21,032 bases of DNA from NCBI GenBank assembly GCA_903895515.1, contig CAITUB010000056.1, positions 1 through 21,032 of the forward strand. Direction: 5' to 3'. The translations under genes were made by a program, and so were the position numbers. Positions 15,756 to 21,032 of this stretch are shown here, in pieces (the stretch's first letter is position 1; each line of letters begins with the position of its first letter). The notes under the pieces were generated by a model. It worked only from the letters and a program-made list of their open reading frames with translations. It was not told where the DNA came from and did not search any database. Source of the DNA: an uncultured Acidimicrobium sp. (GTDB lineage: Bacteria > Actinomycetota > Acidimicrobiia > Acidimicrobiales > Ilumatobacteraceae).

Positions 15756-16649
15756 TTACTTAGACGGAAACGCGCCGAGCATTTTTGCTGCGGCCAAAGT
15801 GTTTTCCAACAAGCAACCAATCGTCATCGGACCAGTTCCACCTGGCATTGGTGTAATTGCACCAGCCACTGCTTGAACCGAATCGAAATCGACGTCGCCA
15901 ACAATTTTCGCCTCGATGCGCGACACACCAACGTCAATCACTGTTGCACCTGGCTTCACGTGTTCGGCAGTGATTAAACGTGCAATACCAACGCACGACA
16001 CGATGATGTCAGCTTCGCGGCAATACGCCTTCAAATCTTCTGGTGAAGTGTGCGAATGCGTACATGTTGCTGTTGCGTCGCCACCCTTGCGTAGGAACAA
16101 CAACAACTGCGGAAGTCCAGTAAGTGTTGAGCGTCCGATGACCACAACTCGCTTACCTTTGGTTGGAATTTCGTAGCGCTCAAGAAGACGCATAACGCCA
16201 AGCGGAGTACATGGTGCGTGACCAGGAAGACCGCGGAGCAAACGTCCCATGCTTCGCTCAGTCAGACCATCAACGTCTTTTTCTGGCGGCAACAATGCAA
16301 GCACTGGTTCAGCATCAAGATGTTTTGGTAATGGCAATTGCACCAAAATTCCGTGCACCGTTGGATCTGCAGCAAGTTTGCGTACTTCTGCTTCAACTTG
16401 CTCCTGCGTTGCATCTTCTTCAAGGTGCACGCCAACAGAAATCATTCCTGCTTCTTGAGCCTTCTTGTGTTTGCTAGCCACATAGATATGGCTTGGCTTG
16501 TCGCCACCAACCAACACCGTTGCCAAACACACAGCCGGCGAACCAGCAGCTTCGATTTCTTTGCGCAAGCGCGCAACTGTTTCGTCGCGCAAGTTGTTGC
16601 CATCCATCAAGATGGCGCCACCAGGCGTGCGCTTGTATTCAGTGCTCAT
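15756..16649 (-). CDS. folD: Bifunctional methylene-THF dehydrogenase / methenyl-THF cyclohydrolase
   Basis: A 297-residue FolD of normal length. Catalytic motifs are SHIYVASKHKKA with Y56 and K60, GILVQLPLP with Q104, KDVDGL with D125, the cofactor loop GRSTLTGLP, and PMPGGTGPMTI near the C-terminus. It converts methylene-THF to formyl-THF with NAD(P)+ reduction in the cytoplasm. The start overlaps the fhs stop by four bases (ATGA), so the two are translationally coupled and form a C1 oxidation module downstream of MetF and the demethylases. The cofactor loop has Leu-Thr-Gly rather than the common Val-Val-Gly variants; cofactor choice cannot be inferred. Confidence 0.96.
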   Translation of the reverse strand: MSTEYKRTPGGAILMDGNNLRDETVARLRKEIEAAGSPAVCLATVLVGGDKPSHIYVASKHKKAQEAGMISVGVHLEEDATQEQVEAEVRKLAADPTVHGILVQLPLPKHLDAEPVLALLPPEKDVDGLTERSMGRLLRGLPGHAPCTPLGVMRLLERYEIPTKGKRVVVIGRSTLTGLPQLLLFLRKGGDATATCTHSHTSPEDLKAYCREADIIVSCVGIARLITAEHVKPGATVIDVGVSRIEAKIVGDVDFDSVQAVAGAITPMPGGTGPMTIGCLLENTLAAAKMLGAFPSK

Positions 16650-18343
16650 GAAAGACCGACGATTTCGCCATTCTCATCAAAGTCGATGATTGCTGCGGCT
16701 GGCTTTGTGCCAAGTCCAGGCAGTGTGCGCATGTCACCACAGATTGGATACACAAACCCTGCTCCAACCGATGCACGAACTTCGCGCACGTTCAGCGTGT
16801 GGCCCTTCGGTGCACCCTTCAATGAAGCATCGCCCGAGATAGACAGGTGGGTCTTTGCAATGCACACCGGCAAGTGGCCAAAGCCATTGTCGGTGTAGTT
16901 CTTCAACTGCTTGGTAGCAAGGGCCGAATATGTAACGTTTGCTGCGCCGTAGATGGTCTTGGCAACAATCTCAATCTTTTCCTTGAGTGATGCTTCGTCC
17001 TTGTACAGCATGTGGAAGTTGTTCTTTTCGTTGCATGCTTCTTCAACTGCGCGTGCCAATTCGACCGCTCCAGCGCCACCGTCTGCGAAGTGCGTGCACA
17101 ATGCAACGCGTGCACCTGCCGATTCGGCGATCTTGCGAATCGCATCATGCTCTGATGCGTGATCGGTTGGGAATGAGTTGATTGCAACAACTGGAACAAC
17201 GCCGTGAGCCTTCACGTTTTCAATTTGTGCGCGTAGGTTTTCGCCACCGGCTTCAACGTCTGCCGGGTTTTCTGCAAGCAAGTCTGGGGGCAATGCTTTT
17301 CCTGCAACAATTTTGTACTTACCGGAGTGAGCCTTCAATGCGCGCACTGTTGTTACCAACACTGCAGCATCTGGAGTCATGCCCGAGTAGCGGCACTTAA
17401 TGTTGAAGAAGCGCTCTGCACCCATGTCGGCGCCGAATCCTGCTTCAGTGATGAGGTAGTCACCGCAGTGAATGCCGATCATGTCACCAATGATGGATGA
17501 GTTGCCGTGTGCGATGTTTCCGAATGGACCAGCGTGCACGATTACCGGAGTGTTCTCCAGTGTCTGCAAAAGGTTCGGCTTAATTGCATCGCGCATGATG
17601 ACGGCCATTGAGCCAGCACCACTGAGTTGTTCTGCAGTTACTGGCTGACCCTTGGTGTTGTAACCAACAACAATTCGCGAAAAACGATTGCGCATGTCTT
17701 CAAGCGATGTTGACAAGGCAAGAATCGCCATCACTTCTGATGCTGCAGTGATGTCGAATCCGGTTTGACGAACGACGCCGTCTTCTTTAGTTCCAAGACC
17801 AACAATGATGTTGCGCAATGAGCGATCGTTTACGTCAATTACTCGGCGCCATGTGATGTTGTCCATGTCGAGATCAAGTTCGTTGCCCTGATGCAAATGG
17901 TTGTCCACCATTGCGGACAACAAGTTGTGAGCAGCAGTTACTGCGTGGAAGTCGCCCGTGAGGTGCAAGTTCAGCAATTCCATTGGAATGACTTGGCTGT
18001 AGCCACCACCTGCAGCGCCACCCTTAATTCCAAAGGTTGGTCCCATTGATGGCTGACGGAGACTGATGATTGCGTTTTTGCCAATGTGCTTAAACGCTTG
18101 TCCAAGACCAACTGTTGTTGTGGTCTTACCTTCGCCGAGTGGCGTTGGGGTGATTGCAGTAACCACGACATACTTCGCCTTCGGACGTGACTTCAATTCA
18201 TCGATTGCATCAAGACTGATTTTTGCAAGGCTCTTGCCATACGGCTCGAGTAGGTGTTCGCCAATTCCCATCTGGGCAGCGATGTCCTTCAACGGCAGTG
18301 GTTTACCCTGGCGAGCAATTTCAAGATCTGATGGAAACGACAT
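16646..18343 (-). CDS. fhs: Formate-tetrahydrofolate ligase
   Basis: A 565-residue formyl-THF synthetase. The ATP-binding TPTPLGEGKTTTT motif is at 65-77, and long conserved stretches such as RQPSMGPTFGIKGGAAGGGYSQ follow. The frame is open to 18427, but the ATG at 18343 gives the family's usual N-terminus (MSFPSDLEIA) and has GGGGAG eight bases upstream. In this context it may run toward formate release from formyl-THF with ATP formation, completing oxidation of methyl groups, or supply formyl-THF from formate. It is first of the fhs-folD pair. A TATAGT -10-like element lies at 18393-18398 on the minus strand. Confidence 0.96.
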   Translation of the reverse strand: MSFPSDLEIARQGKPLPLKDIAAQMGIGEHLLEPYGKSLAKISLDAIDELKSRPKAKYVVVTAITPTPLGEGKTTTTVGLGQAFKHIGKNAIISLRQPSMGPTFGIKGGAAGGGYSQVIPMELLNLHLTGDFHAVTAAHNLLSAMVDNHLHQGNELDLDMDNITWRRVIDVNDRSLRNIIVGLGTKEDGVVRQTGFDITAASEVMAILALSTSLEDMRNRFSRIVVGYNTKGQPVTAEQLSGAGSMAVIMRDAIKPNLLQTLENTPVIVHAGPFGNIAHGNSSIIGDMIGIHCGDYLITEAGFGADMGAERFFNIKCRYSGMTPDAAVLVTTVRALKAHSGKYKIVAGKALPPDLLAENPADVEAGGENLRAQIENVKAHGVVPVVAINSFPTDHASEHDAIRKIAESAGARVALCTHFADGGAGAVELARAVEEACNEKNNFHMLYKDEASLKEKIEIVAKTIYGAANVTYSALATKQLKNYTDNGFGHLPVCIAKTHLSISGDASLKGAPKGHTLNVREVRASVGAGFVYPICGDMRTLPGLGTKPAAAIIDFDENGEIVGLS

Positions 18344-18392
18344 ATTGGAGACTCCCCGTTCAATGGCCACCGCGTGGCGATTTGGTCGCACC

Positions 18393-18455
18393 ACTATATA
18401 GGAGTCAGAGCGCCTGATATATGACACGCCCCATATGGATTTGCGGGCTGATATA
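18393..18455. promoter_or_regulatory. Divergent promoter region of fhs and the 2OG oxygenase
   Basis: On the minus strand TATAGT (18398-18393) is a candidate -10 for fhs, about 50 bases before its start. On the plus strand, TGATATAGG at 18449-18457 fits an extended -10 with expected initiation at about 18464-18466, on the GTG of the oxygenase gene. A second TGATATAT at 18415-18422 lies at the -35 position of the fhs promoter. CCATATGG (18431-18438) is a short palindrome. Confidence 0.45.
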
Positions 18456-18465
18456 GGTTTGGTCC

Positions 18466-19443
18466 GTGACCGAGAGTTTGCCCATCATCGACATTGCCCC
18501 ATTGCGCAATTCGACGACGGAGCCCAACTACATCAAGGCTTCGAGCGAACTCTTTTCAGCACTGTCGGAAATTGGTTTTGCGATTGTGGTTGGTCATGGC
18601 GTCGACCCAGAGATCACAGCAAACATGCGTGCGGCCGTGAAAGCAGTATTTGATGCACCGCGTGAAACCCTGCTGCGCAACATGGTGGTGAAAGGCAATT
18701 ACCGCGGCTTTGTGCCACTGGGTTACTTCACTCCAAATTCCGGAGCCGGCAAAGCCGATCAATACGAAGCATGGAAATTGCACTACGAAACAGACGCGAA
18801 CGATCCCATTCGCAAGCAATGTGATTTGTATGGTCCAAACATATGGCCAGCAATTGATGCAGACGTTCGCACTCCGATTATGAATTACTGGCATGCCCTC
18901 GATGCTGTGAGCGAAACACTCATTGTCGCTCTATGCCAACAGCTCGGCGTCGATCCTTCTGTGTTGTTGTCGTGCATGAGCATGCCGCTTACCAACATGA
19001 CCCTGTTGAACTATCCACCTGTTGAACCACAAGCAGACACCTGGGGAATTCACCCACACAAAGATTTCAACTTGCTTACCCTTCTCGCTCATGATCCAAT
19101 TGGTGGATTAGAAGTGCGCAAGCGAAACGACGAGTGGATAAATGCCGAGTGTCCCGCAGATGGGATGGTGCTCAACGTAGGCGACATGCTGGAATTGTGG
19201 AGCGGAGGCCGACTGCTCTCTACCCCACACCGCGTGTTCAACAAGTCGGGGAAACCACGGCAATCATTCCCCTACTTTTCCAAACCGCGATGGGATGTCG
19301 TTGTTCAACCGTTAGTCAAACCACTCGATGGTTTTGATCGCGTGCCACTGCACGTAGGAACATCGGCTGCTGACATTTGGTATTCAAACTGGCCAGATAC
19401 TTCGAGCACAGACCCTGCACAGGTACTCGGAAAATTTGACTAA
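18466..19443 (+). CDS. 2-oxoglutarate/Fe(II)-dependent oxygenase, isopenicillin N synthase-like family
   Basis: A 325-residue DIOX_N plus 2OG-FeII_Oxy protein. The iron triad is H198-x-D200 (HPHKD) and H255 (TPHRVFN), and R265-x-S267 fits the 2-oxoglutarate-binding RxS motif. N-terminal IIDIAPL and GFAIVVGHGV match the DIOX_N domain. The substrate is unknown. The family includes hydroxylases, desaturases and oxidative demethylases, so an N-methyl or quaternary-amine substrate is possible from context but not shown. The GTG at 18466 has no Shine-Dalgarno; an extended -10-like element ten bases upstream suggests a leaderless transcript. The stop directly abuts the stop of the convergent regulator gene. 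Confidence 0.9.
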   Translation: MTESLPIIDIAPLRNSTTEPNYIKASSELFSALSEIGFAIVVGHGVDPEITANMRAAVKAVFDAPRETLLRNMVVKGNYRGFVPLGYFTPNSGAGKADQYEAWKLHYETDANDPIRKQCDLYGPNIWPAIDADVRTPIMNYWHALDAVSETLIVALCQQLGVDPSVLLSCMSMPLTNMTLLNYPPVEPQADTWGIHPHKDFNLLTLLAHDPIGGLEVRKRNDEWINAECPADGMVLNVGDMLELWSGGRLLSTPHRVFNKSGKPRQSFPYFSKPRWDVVVQPLVKPLDGFDRVPLHVGTSAADIWYSNWPDTSSTDPAQVLGKFD

Positions 19444-20112
19444 CTATTTTGGAAGCGGCGAACTCAGTCGCTTGCGCACTGCCTGATTCATTTCATCGTC
19501 AAAACCGCGTACGTGCTTTTCGCATAACTCTGCTGCCGTGTCACCATCGCCTATTGCTAGACGCTCAAACATCTCTCCGTGTTCTTGCACAGCATGCTTC
19601 ATGTCGGCCACATCGGCGATGTACAAGTGCCACAAGCGGTCACTTTGTGCGTACATCATGTCGAGCGTTGCGGTAAGGAAACGATTGCCCGCTGCGTCCC
19701 ACACAATTTCGTGACAACGGCGATCGACCTTCATCAAGTCGTCATTAGTTGCTCCAGGAACTTCTGCGCGTGCAAGCACACGTGCCATTTCGTCCCAATG
19801 TTCTTTCTTTCCACGTTTTGCCGCAAGTCGCATGGCGTATGGCTCGAGCAATGCGCGGGTCTCGTACAACATGCTCAGTTCCATGACGTCAATTCCCGAC
19901 ACCAGCATTCCGCGGCGAGGAATGACCGTGACGAATTGGTCACGAGCTAACCGCTGGAGCGCCTCGCGAATTGGGGTTCGGCCGATGCCAAGCTGGCTCT
20001 GCAGTGTTTCTTCCTTGATGACGTCGCCGGGGGCCAGTTCGAGGCGGACGATCTTGTTCCGAATCTCGAGGTAGGCCTGCTCGCTCAGCGAAGTACTCAC
20101 GCGCGACATCAT
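19444..20112 (-). CDS. GntR-family transcriptional regulator, FadR subfamily with FCD ligand domain
   Basis: A 222-residue regulator. A winged helix-turn-helix occupies about residues 8-75 with the diagnostic GRTPIREALQRLA. An all-helical FCD domain follows from about 78 to 205. The FCD metal site can be read as D130, H134 (VDRRCHE), H178 (QEHGE) and H200 (CEKHV), typical of members that bind a small carboxylate through a divalent metal. It is divergent from the dimethylglycine dehydrogenase-type gene across a 98-base gap. A role in controlling betaine or sarcosine catabolism is likely from position, with a carboxylate such as glycine betaine, dimethylglycine or sarcosine as candidate effector. 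MM at the start leaves a three-base uncertainty. Confidence 0.92.
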   Translation of the reverse strand: MMSRVSTSLSEQAYLEIRNKIVRLELAPGDVIKEETLQSQLGIGRTPIREALQRLARDQFVTVIPRRGMLVSGIDVMELSMLYETRALLEPYAMRLAAKRGKKEHWDEMARVLARAEVPGATNDDLMKVDRRCHEIVWDAAGNRFLTATLDMMYAQSDRLWHLYIADVADMKHAVQEHGEMFERLAIGDGDTAAELCEKHVRGFDDEMNQAVRKRLSSPLPK

Positions 20113-20121
20113 ATCCCGATT

Positions 20122-20150
20122 TTTACGTGATGATATTGCGCTGATATACT
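20122..20150 (+). promoter_or_regulatory. Promoter and TGATAT direct repeats upstream of the DMGDH-type gene
   Basis: TTTACG (20122-20127) and TATACT (20145-20150) are separated by 17 bases, and the latter has an upstream TG, so this is a good sigma-70-type promoter. Expected initiation is near 20157, giving a leader of about 54 bases. TGATAT occurs at 20131-20136 and 20142-20147, eleven bases (one helical turn) apart, inside the promoter, which suits binding of the adjacent regulator. The rest of the 98-base gap shows only GGGGG seven bases before the GTG start. Confidence 0.55.
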
Positions 20151-20210
20151 ACCAAAATTCAATTGTGGCCTCGCCCAACGGGGGTGCGGTCCTCTTTTCG
20201 GGGGTATCTC

Positions 20211-21032
20211 GTGAGTGAATTTCCAAGTCGCGCAAAGTGTGTCGTTATCGGCGCCGGAATCGTGGGCAACTGCCTCGTTGGCCACCTGAGCAAGCTCGGT
20301 TGGACCGACATGGTGCTCATCGACAAGGGCCCATTGCCGAACCCAGGTGGTTCCACCGGTCATGCGTCGAACTTCATTTTCCCAACCGATCACAACAAGG
20401 AAATGGCGTTGCTCACACTTGCTTCGCAACAGCAGTACATCGAGCACGGCATGAACAACACCTCGGGCGGTATCGAGGTTGCTCGTACTCCAGAGCGCAT
20501 GGAGGAATTCAACCGCCGCATGACGTCGGCAAAGGCTTGGGGCATCGACTCCAAGTTGCTTACACCCGCCGAAATCAAAGAACTTGTTCCGTTCATTAAC
20601 GAAAAGATTTTGCTCGGTGGTTTCTACACACCAAGTGTCTCCGTTGTTGACTCACTACAAACCGGAACATTGATGCGCGAAAGTGCATTGAAGGCCGGTC
20701 ACTTGCAAGTGTTTGCAAACACCGAAGTTCTTGACGTTGAAACTAAAAACGGCCAGGTAACTGCAGTTGTGACCAACAAGGGTCGCATTGAAGCTGAGTA
20801 CGTTGTCATTGCCTGCGGTGTGTGGAGCCCACGTATCGCCAAGATGGCCGGCGCAAATATTCCACTTACGCCTGCAGTTCACCAAATGGCAGACGTTGGA
20901 CCAATCGACGTATTGCAGAAGACGAACGCCGAAGTTGCATTCCCAATTGTTCGCGACATGGACACCTTCTGTTACGAGCGCCAGTCAACAGGCTCAATGG
21001 AAGTTGGTTCGTACGCGCACCGTGCAATCTTC
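20211..21032 (+). CDS. Dimethylglycine/sarcosine dehydrogenase-type flavoprotein, partial (C-terminus beyond right edge)
   Basis: The first 274 residues of a DAO-family flavoprotein are present, starting at a GTG preceded by GGGGG. The Rossmann motif VIGAGIVGN is near residue 12, and GSTGHASNF places H51 where dimethylglycine dehydrogenase and its relatives carry covalent histidyl-FAD. VVIACGVWSPRIAKMAG resembles the second FAD-contacting stretch of this family. Full-length members usually continue into a GcvT-like THF-binding domain, which would lie outside the window. It would oxidise dimethylglycine or sarcosine, with the released carbon going to THF. It differs from the SoxB-like protein at 1399-2703 in retaining the histidine, so the two are unlikely to be redundant. 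Confidence 0.88.
   Translation, partial: MSEFPSRAKCVVIGAGIVGNCLVGHLSKLGWTDMVLIDKGPLPNPGGSTGHASNFIFPTDHNKEMALLTLASQQQYIEHGMNNTSGGIEVARTPERMEEFNRRMTSAKAWGIDSKLLTPAEIKELVPFINEKILLGGFYTPSVSVVDSLQTGTLMRESALKAGHLQVFANTEVLDVETKNGQVTAVVTNKGRIEAEYVVIACGVWSPRIAKMAGANIPLTPAVHQMADVGPIDVLQKTNAEVAFPIVRDMDTFCYERQSTGSMEVGSYAHRAIF

Noticed and set aside
18344..18427. N-terminal extension of fhs to 18427
   Set aside because: The extra 28 residues are not part of the family and would span the promoter region; the ATG at 18343 has GGGGAG upstream.
1..21032. Mobile elements, CRISPR arrays, tRNA genes or phage remnants
   Set aside because: No transposase, integrase, direct-repeat array, cloverleaf sequence or attachment-site duplication was seen; gene order is functionally coherent throughout.

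Overview
The window carries genes for taking up glycine betaine (and probably choline), demethylating it, and oxidising the released one-carbon units. The organism looks like a high-G+C-lineage actinobacterium of moderate G+C. Acidimicrobiia is my best guess, from the Thr/Ala/Ser-rich lipoprotein linker of the binding protein, frequent GTG starts and a candidate leaderless transcript. No taxonomic marker gene is present, so this is inference. The demethylation operon resembles ones I recall from aerobic marine bacteria, so the cluster type may travel between phyla.

Layout. Positions 1-9915 (minus strand) form one tightly packed ten-gene operon. In transcription order it encodes a methyltransferase corrinoid protein, a DUF1638 protein, a small 'virulence factor'-domain protein, a methyl-THF:corrinoid methyltransferase, a ferredoxin-ASKHA corrinoid activator (RamA type), a non-pyrrolysine MttB-family methyltransferase, a MetF-like reductase, a SoxB-like FAD oxidoreductase, a BHMT-like homocysteine methyltransferase, and a serine beta-lactamase-fold hydrolase cut by the left edge. 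Positions 10008-11654 (minus) hold a choline dehydrogenase (BetA), and 11740-12744 (minus) the betaine-binding lipoprotein. Divergent from the latter on the plus strand are the ATPase (12835-13875) and an unusual tandem-fused permease (13872-15749). Positions 15756-18343 (minus) encode FolD and formate-THF ligase. Divergent from these is an isopenicillin-N-synthase-like 2OG-Fe(II) oxygenase (18466-19443, plus). A GntR/FCD regulator (19444-20112, minus) faces a DMGDH/sarcosine-dehydrogenase-type flavoprotein (20211 to the right edge, plus). No gap between genes exceeds about 125 bases. I saw no tRNA, rRNA, CRISPR or insertion sequence.

How the parts fit (inference from families). The ABC transporter imports betaine or choline, and BetA oxidises choline. 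The MttB-like enzyme moves one methyl group from glycine betaine to the corrinoid protein, and the MtrH/AcsE-like enzyme passes it to THF. MetF (running oxidatively), FolD and Fhs then take methyl-THF to formate with ATP gain. The two flavoproteins would remove the remaining methyl groups from dimethylglycine and sarcosine. The RamA-like protein repairs oxidised cobalamin. The BHMT-like protein offers a second methyl outlet to methionine. The functions of DUF1638, the 'virulence factor' protein, the 2OG oxygenase and the terminal hydrolase are unknown; these are the most likely places for new biology.
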